DNA of 64,000 nucleotides from Mycobacterium sp. MFM001 (GTDB lineage: Bacteria > Actinomycetota > Actinomycetes > Mycobacteriales > Mycobacteriaceae): the NCBI RefSeq assembly GCF_003402475.1, contig NZ_BFAB01000002.1, positions 62,001 to 126,000 on the forward strand, read 5' to 3'. Of this stretch, positions 1 through 10,314 are shown piece by piece (positions within the stretch are counted from its first letter, which is position 1; every line of letters begins with the position of its first letter). Made by a program: the position numbers and the translations under genes. The notes below the pieces were generated by a model, which was given only the letters and a program-made list of their open reading frames with translations, had not been told where the DNA came from and did no database searches.

Positions 1-224
1 CCGCCGAACTCGACGTGCGCCGGTGTCCGCGCAACATCCTGACCTTCAGCCACGGCGCACACCACTGCCTGGGCGCGGCCGCGGCCCGGATGCAGTCGCG
101 GGTGGCGCTGACCGAATTGCTGTCCCGCTGCCCGGAATTCGAAGTCGACGAGTCCGGCATCGTGTGGTCCGGCGGCAGCTACGTGCGGCGTCCACTGTCG
201 GTGCCGTTCAAGGTCAGGTCCTGA
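1..224 (+). CDS. Cytochrome P450, C-terminal fragment (CYP130-like)
   Basis: Only the last 73 or so codons are in the window; the 5' part lies before base 1. The haem-binding loop FSHGAHHCLG fits the P450 signature FxxGxHxCxG, and the downstream region (AAAARMQSRVALTELL, then the beta-rich end with RRPLSVPF) is the usual P450 C-terminus. The Cys of this loop would be the axial haem ligand. P450s use electrons from ferredoxin partners to monooxygenate hydrophobic substrates; the substrate cannot be read here. The stop shares one base with the start of the next gene, a TetR regulator, as for cyp130 and Rv1255c in M. tuberculosis. Assignment to CYP130 rests on this synteny. Confidence 0.9.
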   Translation, partial: AELDVRRCPRNILTFSHGAHHCLGAAAARMQSRVALTELLSRCPEFEVDESGIVWSGGSYVRRPLSVPFKVRS

Positions 225-805
225 TGCCGCGCAACGACTGGCTGGCGGAGCGGCGCACCGAGGTGGCCGCCGACCGGATTCTCGACGCGGCAGGGGAACT
301 TTTCACTCGCCAGGATGCCGCTTCGGTCGGGATGAACGAGATCGCCAGTGCGGCAGGGTGTTCGCGCGCGACGTTATACCGCTACTTCGAGAGCCGTGAG
401 GCATTGCGGACCGCATACGTACACCGCGAGGCGCGTACGGTGTACCGCCGGATGACGGAGAGCCTCGCCGGTATCGAGGACCCGCATGAGCGGCTCGTCG
501 CGGGCATCGCCAGGTCGGTAGCCATGGTGCGGGAAAATCCCGCGCTGGCATCATGGTTCGCCACCACGCAGCCGCCAATCGGCGGCGAGATGGCCGAACA
601 TTCCGAAGTGATCACGGCGCTGGTCGGCGCGTTCGTCACCTCGTTGGGTGTCGACGATCCAGCGGCGGTCGATCGCCGGGCCCGCTGGTTGGTGCGGGTC
701 ATCACGTCGCTGCTGATCTTCCCGGGCCGCGACGACGCCGACGAACAGGCGATGATCGAGGAGTTCGTCGCCCCGACCATGGTGCCGACTAGACTCCGCG
801 GCTAG
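224..805 (+). CDS. TetR-family regulator next to the P450
   Basis: A 193-residue protein. The N-terminal TetR helix-turn-helix is clear (residues about 10-60: ADRILDAAGELF, then GMNEIASAAGCSRATLYRYFESREAL). The C-terminal ligand-binding half is divergent. The chosen ATG overlaps the P450 stop by one base (TGATG), which implies translational coupling and suggests that it regulates, or responds to the substrate of, the P450. A longer frame upstream lies inside the P450 and was not used. The 3' end overlaps the convergent flavoprotein gene by 17 bases. Rv1255c-like by position. Confidence 0.9.
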   Translation: MPRNDWLAERRTEVAADRILDAAGELFTRQDAASVGMNEIASAAGCSRATLYRYFESREALRTAYVHREARTVYRRMTESLAGIEDPHERLVAGIARSVAMVRENPALASWFATTQPPIGGEMAEHSEVITALVGAFVTSLGVDDPAAVDRRARWLVRVITSLLIFPGRDDADEQAMIEEFVAPTMVPTRLRG

Positions 806-1517
806 CCATCCAATACGCCCGCGACGCAATGGAATTGCGCGGGATGCCAAACTCGTCGCGCAGCACCTTGACCACCGAGCGCGTCGTGCGGTGGTCGCAC
901 GCCACCCAACCGAAGTGGTCGCCGGCGTCGAACGCCGCCGACCGCACCGCTTGCACCAAAGCCTCGCCCGCGTTCTTGCGGTCCACCCAGGTGACGTCCG
1001 AGTCGCGGTCCACCGGCAAGTCCTTGTCGTCGTCGTAACCCGCCTCGAGGAACACCTGCGCCGGGGCATCTCCGATTGCCGTCAGCAGAGAGTTGATCGC
1101 CGGCAGCGAGGCGGTGTCGCCGACGATGACGTACCCGGCCGGCGGCGGCTCGGGGACGGCGAACTTGCTGCCCATTACCGTCGCCTCGATGGTGTCTCCG
1201 GGTTGCGCATCCTGCGCCCACCGCGACGCGATCCCACCATGCAGCGCGAATTCGATGTCGAAGGTGTCGGCGCCCGGGTCGGGGTCGACCAGGGTATAAC
1301 CGCGCTGATGCTGTTTGGCGCCGTCGGCGAACCACATCCGGATCCACATCGTCGGGTGCACCGGGTGCTCGGCGAGCATGCCGCCCCCCTCGAAGCTCAA
1401 TCGCAGGTAGTGGGGGCTTATTTCGCGCTTGCCGGTCACTGTCAGCCGGTAGTCGCCGGCCCGCAACAGCTTCAGCACCGCGCCCGCGAAGCCGCGGGAC
1501 CCCTTTTGATCAGCCAT
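789..1517 (-). CDS. Siderophore-interacting flavoprotein (SIP family)
   Basis: A 242-residue protein of the SIP/ViuB ferric-siderophore reductase family. The N-terminal FAD-binding barrel contains HYLRLSFEG and the flavin-type motif RGYTLVDPDPGADTFDIEFALHG. The C-terminal nucleotide-binding half contains YVIVGDTASLPAINSLL and ends with the family signature GWVACDHRTTRSVVKVLRDEFG followed by RAYW. Such proteins reduce ferric siderophores in the cytoplasm to free the iron. ATG 1517 is preferred over the TTG one codon upstream because it follows a GAAGGG ribosome-binding site. An IdeR-like box lies 22 bases upstream, which supports an iron-uptake role. Confidence 0.9.
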   Translation of the reverse strand: MADQKGSRGFAGAVLKLLRAGDYRLTVTGKREISPHYLRLSFEGGGMLAEHPVHPTMWIRMWFADGAKQHQRGYTLVDPDPGADTFDIEFALHGGIASRWAQDAQPGDTIEATVMGSKFAVPEPPPAGYVIVGDTASLPAINSLLTAIGDAPAQVFLEAGYDDDKDLPVDRDSDVTWVDRKNAGEALVQAVRSAAFDAGDHFGWVACDHRTTRSVVKVLRDEFGIPRNSIASRAYWMASRGV

Positions 1518-1538
1518 CAAGCACCCTTCCCGTACGAC

Positions 1539-1557
1539 TTAGGGAAGGTTAACCTAA
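1539..1557 (-). promoter_or_regulatory. IdeR (iron-dependent regulator) box
   Basis: The 19-bp site TTAGGGAAGGTTAACCTAA matches the mycobacterial iron-box consensus TTAGGTTAGGCTAACCTAA at 16 of 19 positions, with the right half AACCTAA intact. It sits just upstream of the siderophore-interacting protein gene, where Fe-loaded IdeR would block transcription. It is also only a few bases beyond the 3' end of the acyltransferase gene. Binding is inferred. Confidence 0.85.
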
Positions 1558-1562
1558 CACAG

Positions 1563-2702
1563 TCAGCTGGGCACGCGGGTGAAACGGTGCAGCAGCCAGG
1601 CCAGCGGGATCGTGATCGCCAGCGTGGCCACGAACAGGTTCAGCATCGAGCCGGTGTAGACGCGGTAGCGCACCACCTCGACCATCGCGATCTCCATGGT
1701 CACCAGGTGGATCAGGAAGATCTCGTAGGAGATCTCGCCCAGCCACACCATCGGCCGGCTCGCCAGCAGCTTGCTGTACCAGCCGCGATCACCGAGTGCC
1801 AGCGGCGCGACCGCCAGCGCGGCGATGGCCGCGTAGAACCCCGACTTCACCAGCGCCTCGGGCAGCCCCTGCGGCGACGTCGTCGGCGCGCCCGCGATCG
1901 GGGTGGAGACAATCAGGTAGCTGATGATCGCCAGCGGTAGCGCGACGAGCGTGTAGCAGCGCACGCCCATCGCCTGCAGCACCGACAGCATCATGCCGGC
2001 GAGGAACCAGGCCAGATAGGTGGGCAGCCACAACCGCGCCCCGTTGGGCACCGACGTGGCGGCGTGTACGAACGCCAGCCAGGCCGGGGTGATCAACATC
2101 AACGCGCCCAGTGCGACCAGCAGCCGCACCGGCTCCCACCGCCGCTTACAGATCCACACCAACAGCAGGTAGGCCAGCAGCGGCAACACCACATAGAAGG
2201 CGGCTTCCACTGCGAGGCTCCACATCTGGGTGAGTCCCTGGTGCAGGTAGGAGTCCAGGTAGTTGCCGGCGTAGATCTGCGTCAACGTGAGGTTGCGGAA
2301 CAGCCCAAGCCAGGTGTGGCCGGGATTGGGCCCGGCGGTGCGGAAGTGGTAGACGACATAGGCCGCCAGCACCGTGACGACGTAGGCCGGCATGATGCGC
2401 CGAACCCGGTGCCACGCATAGCGACTCACCGACGGCGACGGGCCGCCGGTGGCGACGGATTTCACCCACGGACGAAACAGCAGAAATCCGGACAGCACGA
2501 AGAAGATCGGCACCCCGATCTCCATGCGCGCACAGATCAACCCGAAATAGCCGTGGGTGTACTTGCCGGTGGTGTAGGCGGCGTGGGTGGCAACGACGAG
2601 CAGGGCGGCGACGGCGCGGATGCCGGTCAAGGACGCGACCCGGTCCGGGCCGGAGACCTGCTCGAGTCCGCCCTGGTCGGTGGTGGCGTCCGAGACCGTC
2701 AT
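1563..2702 (-). CDS. Acyltransferase 3 family membrane protein
   Basis: A 379-residue integral membrane protein. It starts near RVASLTGIRAVAALLVVATHAAY, the first helix and conserved RxxAxxxVxxxH region of acyltransferase-3 proteins. IPIFFVLSGFLLF-type sequence (VPIFFVLSGFLLFRPW) and about ten hydrophobic helices follow. These enzymes O-acylate sugars, lipids or cell-wall glycans; the acceptor is unknown. The ATG overlaps the stop of the upstream helicase by four bases, so the two are probably cotranscribed. Equivalent to Rv1254 by position. Confidence 0.88.
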   Translation of the reverse strand: MTVSDATTDQGGLEQVSGPDRVASLTGIRAVAALLVVATHAAYTTGKYTHGYFGLICARMEIGVPIFFVLSGFLLFRPWVKSVATGGPSPSVSRYAWHRVRRIMPAYVVTVLAAYVVYHFRTAGPNPGHTWLGLFRNLTLTQIYAGNYLDSYLHQGLTQMWSLAVEAAFYVVLPLLAYLLLVWICKRRWEPVRLLVALGALMLITPAWLAFVHAATSVPNGARLWLPTYLAWFLAGMMLSVLQAMGVRCYTLVALPLAIISYLIVSTPIAGAPTTSPQGLPEALVKSGFYAAIAALAVAPLALGDRGWYSKLLASRPMVWLGEISYEIFLIHLVTMEIAMVEVVRYRVYTGSMLNLFVATLAITIPLAWLLHRFTRVPS

Positions 2703-4357
2703 CCCGCGTGTTTCCGCCGGGGCTTGGCACCGCGATTGTCGGGCCGCAGATTGATGAGCACACCCGAAATACGGGTGCGCTCAAGCGCTTTGACTGTCGA
2801 GCGTGGCAGCTTGGCCGGCAACTCCACCAACGAGAAGTCGGGCCCGATGCTGATGTGGCCGAAATCGCTGCGGTGCAAACCGCCTTCGTTGGCGATGGCG
2901 CCGACGATTGCGCCCGGGCCGACCTTGTGCCGCTTGCCCACCGCGATGCGGTAGGTGGCGAACCCGTCCTTGGGCCTGGGCTTGGCGGGCTTGTCCCGTC
3001 GTTCGTTGGACCGGCGCTCCGGCGGTGGCTCCGGTTTCATCAGGAACGCTTCGCCGTCGCGGGATTGCAGCGCGAGTGCCGCCGCGATGTCGGCCATCGG
3101 GACGTCGTGCTCGCGTTCGTAATCCTCGACCAGGCTGCGGAACAGCTCGATTCCCGGCGAGCCGAGTGTGTCGGTGATCGAGTCGGCGAACTTGGCCACC
3201 CGCTGCGCGTTGACGTCCTCGACGCTGGGCAGCTCGGCCTCGGTGAGCTTTTGGCGCGTCGCCTTCTCGATTGCCTTGAGCAGGTGGCGTTCCCGCGGCG
3301 AGACGAACAGCAGCGCGGTGCCCGAACGTCCGGCCCGGCCGGTGCGTCCGATCCGGTGCACATACGACTCGGTGTCATGCGGGATGTCGTAGTTCAGCAC
3401 ATGCGAGATCCGGTCCACGTCCAGTCCGCGGGCGGCCACGTCCGTGGCGACCAGGATGTCGATACTGCCGTCCTTGAGCGCGGCGATGGTCCGCTCCCGC
3501 TGTGCCTGCGCGATGTCGCCGTTGATGGCAGCCGCGGAAAACCCTCGGGCACGCAGTCTTTCGGCCACCTCTTCGGTGGCCTGCTTGGTGCGCACGAAGA
3601 CGATCATCGCCTCGAACGGCTCGACCTCGAGCACCCTGGTCAGCGCGTCCATCTTGCGCGGGCCGGCAACCTGGATGTAGCGCTGCGAAATGTTCTCCGC
3701 CGTAGCGGTTTTGGTTTCGACGGCGACTTCGAGCGGGTCGTGCAGGTACTTCGCGGTGAGTTTACGGATCGCGGCAGGCATGGTGGCCGAGAACAGCGCC
3801 ACCTGCTTGTACTCCGGGGTGTCGGCCAGGATGCGCTCGACGTCTTCGGCGAAACCCATCTGCAGCATTTCGTCGGCCTCGTCGAGCACCAGGTAGTCCA
3901 CCCGGGACAGATCGAGTGTGCCGCGTTCGAGGTGATCGATGACCCGGCCCGGAGTACCGACCACGACCTGCGCGCCGCGCTTGAGCCCGGCCAGTTGCAC
4001 GGCATACGACGAGCCGCCGTAGATCGGCAGCACGTGGATCTGCGGCAGGTGTGCGCCGTAGCGGCTGAACGCCTCGGCCACCTGCAGCGCGAGCTCGCGC
4101 GTCGGCGCCAGCACCAGCGCTTGGGTCGCTTTGCTGGCGGTGTCGATCTTGGACAGGATCGGAATCGCGAAGGCGGCGGTCTTGCCTGTGCCGGTTTGCG
4201 CCAGCCCCACCACGTCGGAGCCCGCCATCAACGCCGGGATCGTCGCCGCCTGAATGGCCGATGGCGACTCGTAGCCGACGTCGGCGACAGCCTGCAGCAC
4301 CGCGGGGTGAATCTGCAGGTCGGCGAATGTCGGAGTTGCGTCGTCCGGAGAAGCCAT
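2699..4357 (-). CDS. deaD: DEAD-box ATP-dependent RNA helicase DeaD/CsdA
   Basis: A 552-residue protein with the full DEAD helicase motif series: Q motif (PSAIQAATIP), Walker A AQTGTGKT, PTRELALQ, TPGR, VLDEADEM (DEAD box), SAT (LFSATMP), then the helicase C domain with ARGLDV and HRIGRTGRAG. A basic linker rich in Arg and Lys leads to a C-terminal RNA-binding domain (AVGKRHKVGPGAIVGAIANEGGL), as in DbpA/CsdA. It acts in ribosome assembly and unwinding of structured RNA, often in the cold. The gene is transcribed divergently from the lprE-like gene and overlaps the acyltransferase by four bases. Confidence 0.96.
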   Translation of the reverse strand: MASPDDATPTFADLQIHPAVLQAVADVGYESPSAIQAATIPALMAGSDVVGLAQTGTGKTAAFAIPILSKIDTASKATQALVLAPTRELALQVAEAFSRYGAHLPQIHVLPIYGGSSYAVQLAGLKRGAQVVVGTPGRVIDHLERGTLDLSRVDYLVLDEADEMLQMGFAEDVERILADTPEYKQVALFSATMPAAIRKLTAKYLHDPLEVAVETKTATAENISQRYIQVAGPRKMDALTRVLEVEPFEAMIVFVRTKQATEEVAERLRARGFSAAAINGDIAQAQRERTIAALKDGSIDILVATDVAARGLDVDRISHVLNYDIPHDTESYVHRIGRTGRAGRSGTALLFVSPRERHLLKAIEKATRQKLTEAELPSVEDVNAQRVAKFADSITDTLGSPGIELFRSLVEDYEREHDVPMADIAAALALQSRDGEAFLMKPEPPPERRSNERRDKPAKPRPKDGFATYRIAVGKRHKVGPGAIVGAIANEGGLHRSDFGHISIGPDFSLVELPAKLPRSTVKALERTRISGVLINLRPDNRGAKPRRKHAG

Positions 4358-4449
4358 CGGAATTGCAGTCTAGTGTGCCGGCGTCGACGAGATCGTTGCT
4401 CGACGCGCCTGCCACACCCACGCGGTCGCTGACGGTACGGTGCAGCGTT

Positions 4450-5001
4450 GTGTGGAGGCGGCTGACGGTGCTGGCGACTGCGGCGCTGGTGGCCGCCGGC
4501 TGCGGGTCGGGCGACTCGACCGTCGCCAAGACGCCGCAGGCCACCACACCGCATCCGACCACCACACCGGGGGCGTCGCGGGCCTCCGCCGCGCCGACCA
4601 CGACCCCCGCCGGGCCTGCGGATCCATGTGCGGTCGATCTCGCCGACCCCGCGATCGCCAGGGCGGTCTCCGAGTTGCCCCGTGATCCGCGCAGCCAGCA
4701 GCCGTGGAATCCCGAGCCGCTGGCGGGCAACTACAACCAGTGCGCCCAGCTGTCCGCGGTGATCGTCAAGGCCAACACCAACGCCGCGAATCCCAACACC
4801 AGGGCGGTGATGTTCCATCTCGGCAAGTACATCCCGCAGGGCGTGCCCGACACCTACGGGTTCAACGGCGTGGACACGTCGCAATCCACCGGCGACACGG
4901 TGGCGCTGATCGCCGCCAGCGGTATCAGTGGCTTGGCCAGCGTGGTGAAATTCCGCTGGAACGGCAACGGGGTGGAGCTGATCGGCAACACCGCCGGCTG
5001 A
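4450..5001 (+). CDS. lprE: Putative lipoprotein LprE-like
   Basis: A secreted lipoprotein of about 183 residues. The N-terminus MWRRLTVLATAALVAAGC gives a short basic region, a hydrophobic core and a lipobox VAAGC. A Thr/Pro/Ala-rich linker follows, then a compact domain (LAGNYNQCAQLSAVIVKANTNA to KFRWNGNGVELIGNTAG) with the LppP/LprE pattern. The GTG at 4450 was chosen because it places the signal peptide at the N-terminus; earlier in-frame ATGs would overlap the divergent helicase gene and bury the signal. No strong ribosome-binding site is visible, so the start is uncertain. Function unknown; equivalent to Rv1252c by position. Confidence 0.8.
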   Translation: MWRRLTVLATAALVAAGCGSGDSTVAKTPQATTPHPTTTPGASRASAAPTTTPAGPADPCAVDLADPAIARAVSELPRDPRSQQPWNPEPLAGNYNQCAQLSAVIVKANTNAANPNTRAVMFHLGKYIPQGVPDTYGFNGVDTSQSTGDTVALIAASGISGLASVVKFRWNGNGVELIGNTAG

Positions 5002-5110
5002 TCACCCCCTGCGGCGAGCCGGCCGACACGCCGGGATAATTCCCGGGTCTGCGCACGCCCGCGGCGAATAGGAACCCAATCCTGTCGGTGCACTCACTTA
5101 CAGTTGGCCC

Positions 5111-8100
5111 GTGTTCGTCACCGACGACGGCGTGATCTACAGCGCGTCGGATCTTGCGGCTTCGTCCCGCTGCGAATACGCGCTGCTGCGGGCTTTCGAC
5201 GCCAAGCTGGGCCGTGGGCCCGCGGTGGCCGTCGAGGACGAGTTACTCGCGCGCACTGCCGATCTCGGCCGCGAGCACGAACAGCGACAGCTCGAGGAGT
5301 TCCGCGCCGAATTCGGCGGCGCCGTCACCGTCATCGGTCGTCCGGCCTACACGATCGCCGGGCTGACCGCCGCCGCCGAGGCGACCCGGCGTGCGATCGC
5401 CGACGGCGCGCCGGTGGTGTACCAGGCGGCAATGTTCGACGGCCGCTTCGTCGGATTCGCCGACTTCCTGGTGCGCGACGGCGAGAAGTACCGCGTCTCG
5501 GACACCAAATTGGCTCGCTCCGCCAAGGTCACCGCGCTGCTGCAACTGGCCGCCTACGCCGACACGCTGAGCTGCTCGGGCGTGCCGGTAGCGCCGGAGG
5601 CCGAACTGATCCTCGGCGACGGCACCGTTTTGCGCTACGCGGTCGACGAGCTGATCCCGGTCTATCGCTCTCAGCGCACGCTGGTGCAACGTCTGCTCGA
5701 CGAGCATTACGCCGCAACCGAACCGGTGCGCTGGGAAAACGAGCGGGTGCGGGCGTGTTTTCGCTGCCCGCAGTGTGAGGAGCAGGTCCGGCTCAGCGAC
5801 GACCTGCTGCTGGTCGCCGGCATACGGGTGAGCCAGCGCGCCAAGCTGCTCGATGCCGGCGTCACCACCGTCGCCGACTTGGCCGGCCACGCCGGGCCGG
5901 TGCCGGACCTCGCGCCCCGCACGCTCGCCAAGCTCACCGCGCAAGCCAGGCTGCAGCTGGTCGAACGCGAGACCGGCGTGCCCCAGTTCGAAGTCGCCGA
6001 TCCACAGCCGCTGGCCTTGTTACCCGACCCCGACGACGGAGACCTGTTTTTCGACTTCGAGGGCGATCCACTCTGGACCGCCGACGGCAAGCACTGGGGT
6101 CTGGAGTATCTGTTCGGCGTCTTGGACGCCGGCGGCGATTTCCGCCCGCTGTGGGCGCACAACCGCGCCGATGAGCGACGGGCGCTGACCGACTTCCTGG
6201 CGATGGTGGCCAAGCGCCGCAGGCGCTACCCGAACATGCACATCTACCACTACGCGCCCTACGAAAAGACCGCGCTGCTGCGACTCGCCGGTCGGCACGG
6301 CGTCGGCGAGGACGACGTCGATGACCTGTTGCGCAGCGGGATCCTGGTGGACCTGTATCCGTTGGTGCGCAAGAGTTTCCGGGTGGGCGCGGAGTCGTTC
6401 AGCCTCAAGGCGCTGGAGCCGCTGTTCATGGGACAGCAGCTGCGCTCCGGGGACGTGACCACCGCCGCCGATTCGATCACCCAATACGCCCGGTTCTGCG
6501 AGCTGCGCGCCGACGGGCGCGCCGACGAGGCTGCGACGGTGCTCAAAGAAATCGCGGAGTACAACCACTACGACTGCCGGTCGACTCGGGAGTTGCGCGA
6601 CTGGCTGCTGATGCGGGCCTTTGAATGCGGCATCACTCCGCTTGGCGCCCAACCTGTTTCGGATGGCGGCAGCGTCGAGCAACACGACCCGCTGGAAGCC
6701 GCCCTGGCCGAATACACAGGCGACGCCGCAGTTGGCGACCGCGCTCCCGAGCAGACGGCGGTCGCGCTGGTGTCCGCGGCGCGCGGCTATCACCAACGCG
6801 AGGACAAGCCGTTCTGGTGGGCACATTTCGACCGGCTCAACTATCCGCTCGAGGAATGGGCCGACAACACAGACGTTTTCGTCGTCGACGAAGCCTCGGT
6901 GGCGGTGGACTGGCGTCAGCCGCCGCGCGCCCGCAAGCCGCAACGCAGGGTGCGGCTGACCGGCGAGCTGGCCCGCGGCGAACTCGGCTCGACGGTGTTC
7001 GCACTCTACGAACCCCCGGCGCCCCAAGGCATGACCGATAATCCCGATCGTCGCGCGGCCGGCCACGCGCAGGTCGTCGAGGCCGACGACGCGGCGGTGC
7101 CCACCGAGGTAGTGGTCCTGGAACGAACACCGAAGAACGGCAACACCTTTGACCAATTACCGTTCGCGCTCACACCCGGCCCGCCCATTGCGACGACGAA
7201 GCTGCGGGAGTCGATCGAGGCCATGGCGGCCGAGGTCGCTGCCGCATTGCCACAACTCCCCCGCACCGCCGTCGTCGATATTCTGCTGCGACGTGCCCCG
7301 CGCCTCCGTAGCAGAGCGTCCCTGCCACGCAGCACGGATACCGCCGCGGACATCGTCGCGGCACTGCTGGACCTGGACTCGTCGTACGTCGCGGTGCACG
7401 GACCACCCGGGACGGGCAAGACGTACACCGCGGCGTGCGCCATCACGCAACTGGTCGCCGAACACGGCTGGCGCATCGGCGTGGTCGCACAATCACACGC
7501 CGTGGTGGAGAACCTCTTCGACTGCGCGGTCTCGGTCGGAATCGATCCGCAGCGGGTGGCCAAGAAGCCACACGACCGGGCCAATCCGGCCTGGTGCCAC
7601 ATCGACGAAGACGACTACGCCGAATTCGTCGCCGGGACCGCGGGATGCGTGATCGGTGGCACCGCATGGGACTTCGCCAACCGCAACCGGGTACCGCCGG
7701 GCAGTTTGGACCTGTTGGTGATCGACGAGGCCGGTCAATTCTGCCTGGCCAACACCATCGCCGTGGCACCGGCGGCCAAAAACCTGCTGCTGCTGGGAGA
7801 TCCGCAACAATTGCCGCAAGTCAGCCAGGGCACCCATCCCGAACCGGTCGACACCTCCGCACTCGGGTGGCTGGTCGAGAATCAGCGCACGCTGCCGCCC
7901 GAACGCGGCTACTTCCTGGACCGCTCGTATCGGATGCATCCCGCGGTCTGCGGGCCGGTGTCGAGGCTCGCGTACGAGGGGCGGCTGCATTCGCATGTCG
8001 AACGCACCGCCGCGCGTCGTCTTGACGGCTATTCGCCTGGCGTTCGGGCACTTTCGGTGCGTCATGAGGGCAATTCGACCGAGAGTCCGGAAGAGGCCGA

Positions 8101-8518
8101 GGCGATTGCCGCCGAGATCTCGCGACTACTCGGCTCGTCATGGACCGACGAGGATGGCACCCGGCCGCTGGGGGCCCGCGACGTGTTGGTGCTGGCGCCC
8201 TACAACGCGCAGGTGGTGCTGCTGCGGCAACGACTGGCGGTCGCCGGTCTCGGCGACATCCGGGTCGGCACCGTCGACAAATTCCAGGGTGCGCAGGCTC
8301 CGGTGGCCTTCATCTCGATGACGGCGTCGTCCGTCGAGGACATCCCGCGCGGAATCCCGTTCCTGCTCAACCGGAATCGGTTGAACGTGGCTATCAGCCG
8401 GGCGCAGTACGCGGCCGTGATCGTGCAGGCGGAGACGCTCACCGAGTACCTGCCCGCCACGCCCGCCGGGCTGGTCGACCTGGGCGCGTTCCTGGCTTTG
8501 ACCGGTGGTCAGTCGTAG
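5111..8518 (+). CDS. TM0106-family RecB-like nuclease fused to SF1 helicase
   Basis: A 1135-residue multidomain protein. Residues about 1-180 form a RecB/Cas4-like nuclease module ([36 protein letters not shown] with the Asp and Lys of the nuclease core). A Cys-containing segment ([14 protein letters not shown]) and helix-hairpin-like region follow. Next is an RNase H-fold exonuclease-like domain ([38 protein letters not shown]). The C-terminal third is an Upf1-like SF1 helicase: Walker A GPPGTGKT, Walker [27 protein letters not shown] and [10 protein letters not shown]. It is expected to process nucleic acid ends in repair. Equivalent to Rv1251c. Its end overlaps the convergent MFS gene by 10 bases. 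Confidence 0.9.
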   Translation: MFVTDDGVIYSASDLAASSRCEYALLRAFDAKLGRGPAVAVEDELLARTADLGREHEQRQLEEFRAEFGGAVTVIGRPAYTIAGLTAAAEATRRAIADGAPVVYQAAMFDGRFVGFADFLVRDGEKYRVSDTKLARSAKVTALLQLAAYADTLSCSGVPVAPEAELILGDGTVLRYAVDELIPVYRSQRTLVQRLLDEHYAATEPVRWENERVRACFRCPQCEEQVRLSDDLLLVAGIRVSQRAKLLDAGVTTVADLAGHAGPVPDLAPRTLAKLTAQARLQLVERETGVPQFEVADPQPLALLPDPDDGDLFFDFEGDPLWTADGKHWGLEYLFGVLDAGGDFRPLWAHNRADERRALTDFLAMVAKRRRRYPNMHIYHYAPYEKTALLRLAGRHGVGEDDVDDLLRSGILVDLYPLVRKSFRVGAESFSLKALEPLFMGQQLRSGDVTTAADSITQYARFCELRADGRADEAATVLKEIAEYNHYDCRSTRELRDWLLMRAFECGITPLGAQPVSDGGSVEQHDPLEAALAEYTGDAAVGDRAPEQTAVALVSAARGYHQREDKPFWWAHFDRLNYPLEEWADNTDVFVVDEASVAVDWRQPPRARKPQRRVRLTGELARGELGSTVFALYEPPAPQGMTDNPDRRAAGHAQVVEADDAAVPTEVVVLERTPKNGNTFDQLPFALTPGPPIATTKLRESIEAMAAEVAAALPQLPRTAVVDILLRRAPRLRSRASLPRSTDTAADIVAALLDLDSSYVAVHGPPGTGKTYTAACAITQLVAEHGWRIGVVAQSHAVVENLFDCAVSVGIDPQRVAKKPHDRANPAWCHIDEDDYAEFVAGTAGCVIGGTAWDFANRNRVPPGSLDLLVIDEAGQFCLANTIAVAPAAKNLLLLGDPQQLPQVSQGTHPEPVDTSALGWLVENQRTLPPERGYFLDRSYRMHPAVCGPVSRLAYEGRLHSHVERTAARRLDGYSPGVRALSVRHEGNSTESPEEAEAIAAEISRLLGSSWTDEDGTRPLGARDVLVLAPYNAQVVLLRQRLAVAGLGDIRVGTVDKFQGAQAPVAFISMTASSVEDIPRGIPFLLNRNRLNVAISRAQYAAVIVQAETLTEYLPATPAGLVDLGAFLALTGGQS

Positions 8519-10314
8519 GAGTGTCGGCCGTAGCCGGGTACGTCATCGGGATCGGCCCGGTAATGCCGATTATGCCGCCGCGGCGGCGGGACGGGCCGGA
8601 AGTGCCGCTCGTCGTCGACATGGAAACCGTTGTGCGCGAACCCGATCGGCTCGGGTTCGACGTGGGCCCTCAGCGGCTCCGTGTCGTGCTCGTCGACGCG
8701 CGGCTCGGGTGCACGAGGCACCACGTACTCGACGTAGTCGTCGAAATCGTCGGAAACATTCGGCATCACCCGGATCCGTTCGGGCTGGGCGGGTTCCGAT
8801 TGACGACTGGCCCGCGGTACGGCGAATCCGACCATGAACAGCGCCGCGCCCACTCCGAACAGTGCGATGAACGCCGGCAGCAGCATCGACTGGGACATCG
8901 CGGCCGCGAACGGCTCGCGCAGGAACTCCGGCAACTGCAGCGCCCCGCGGTCCTGGGCGGGCTCCGGATGCAGCCCGCCCGGCATCGGCGGCAACTCCGC
9001 GGTGATCCGCGACGTCATGAACGCGGCAATGCTGGAACTGCCCAGCACGGCGCCGACCTGCCGGGTGGCGTTGTACACCCCCGATCCCGCGCCGGCCAGG
9101 TGCGCGGGCAGGTTACGGGTCGCCGTGGCGGCCAGCGGCTGCCAGACGAACGCCATTCCGACGCCCATCGCGACGAACACCAACGCCAGCCGCCAAATCG
9201 GCGTGCTCGGCGCCATCTCGATGGAAAGCCACGTCAGCGCGATGGCCAGTGCCGAGAACCCGAAGCCGACCACGGGCCGTGGATGGGTGCGGTCGACGAT
9301 TCTGCCGACGACCGGGGCGAGCAGGCCGCTGGTGATGGCCATCGGCGCGGTCAGCAGCGCCGAGCGGGTTGGCGACAGGCCGCACACCGCCTGCGCGTAG
9401 AACATCAGCGGCAGGATCATCGCCGTCGTGGCGAACCCGATGACGGCCACGCCGACGTTGGACAGGCTGAAGTCGCGGTCGCGGAAGATGTCGAGCGGGA
9501 TCAGCGGCTCGCGAGTGTTGATCGACTGCCAGTAGACGAACGCGACCATGAACCCGATGCCGGCGACGAGCACCGCCCAGATCCACGGCGCCCAGCCCGC
9601 CGACTGGCCTTCCTGCAGGGCGAAGACGATGAGGAACATCCCCGCCCCGGACAAGGCGACGCCGACCAGGTCGAAGCGGTGCATGTCGGTGGGCAGGACC
9701 GGAACCAGCCAGGCTGCCAGTCCCAGCCCGACGACTCCGATCGGGACGTTGACGAAGAAGATCCACTCCCAGCCCATTGCGTCGACCAAAAGACCGCCGG
9801 CCAGGGGGCCCACCAGGGTGGCGACGCCGGCGGTGGCGCCCCAGACGCTCATCGCCACGCCGCGACGATCCGCCGGGAAGATGCGGGTGATCGTCGACAG
9901 TGTCTGCGGGGTCAGCAATGCGGCGCCGATGCCCTGAACCACCCGCGCGGCGATCAGCATGCCGACGCTGCCGGACAGGCCGCACCACAACGAGGCGGCG
10001 GTGAACACGCCCAGCCCGGCCAAATAGAGGTTTTTGGGACCGAACCGATCTCCGAGTCGACCGGCCACCAGCAACGGCACCGCATACGCGAGCAGGTATG
10101 CGCTGGTCACCCAGATCACCGTGTCGTATCCGGTTTCCAGCTTGGCCATGATGCTGGGATTGGCGACCGCCACGATGGTGGAGTCGAGCAGGATCATGAA
10201 GAAGCCGACCATCATGGCCCAGAGCGCGTGCCACGGATTCGGGGTGCTCCCGCGCTTCCTGGGCGTCGCCGCAGGGGTGCGTCGCGAACGCGCCCTGCTG
10301 GTCGCCGTGGTCAT
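8509..10314 (-). CDS. MFS drug exporter, EmrB/QacA (DHA2, 14-TM) type
   Basis: A protein of about 601 residues. DHA2 signatures are present: [14 protein letters not shown] (motif D1), [25 protein letters not shown] (motif A), [25 protein letters not shown] (motif B) and a motif C-like glycine-rich helix [31 protein letters not shown]. It should export hydrophobic or cationic compounds by proton antiport. After the last helix (about residue 500) there is an unusually long hydrophilic tail of about 100 residues rich in Pro, Arg, His and acidic residues. ATG 10314 follows a strong GAGGTGAGGAC site and overlaps the PadR stop by four bases. Equivalent to Rv1250. Confidence 0.93.
   Translation of the reverse strand: MTTATSRARSRRTPAATPRKRGSTPNPWHALWAMMVGFFMILLDSTIVAVANPSIMAKLETGYDTVIWVTSAYLLAYAVPLLVAGRLGDRFGPKNLYLAGLGVFTAASLWCGLSGSVGMLIAARVVQGIGAALLTPQTLSTITRIFPADRRGVAMSVWGATAGVATLVGPLAGGLLVDAMGWEWIFFVNVPIGVVGLGLAAWLVPVLPTDMHRFDLVGVALSGAGMFLIVFALQEGQSAGWAPWIWAVLVAGIGFMVAFVYWQSINTREPLIPLDIFRDRDFSLSNVGVAVIGFATTAMILPLMFYAQAVCGLSPTRSALLTAPMAITSGLLAPVVGRIVDRTHPRPVVGFGFSALAIALTWLSIEMAPSTPIWRLALVFVAMGVGMAFVWQPLAATATRNLPAHLAGAGSGVYNATRQVGAVLGSSSIAAFMTSRITAELPPMPGGLHPEPAQDRGALQLPEFLREPFAAAMSQSMLLPAFIALFGVGAALFMVGFAVPRASRQSEPAQPERIRVMPNVSDDFDDYVEYVVPRAPEPRVDEHDTEPLRAHVEPEPIGFAHNGFHVDDERHFRPVPPPRRHNRHYRADPDDVPGYGRHSYD

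Noticed and set aside
23..223. Extension of the first TetR gene into the P450 coding region
   Set aside because: The extra residues are Arg/Pro-rich and off-frame to the P450; the ATG at 224 starts just before the TetR helix-turn-helix.
4261..4449. Longer N-terminus for the LprE-like lipoprotein starting at an upstream ATG
   Set aside because: It would overlap the divergent helicase gene and place the signal peptide more than 60 residues inside the protein.
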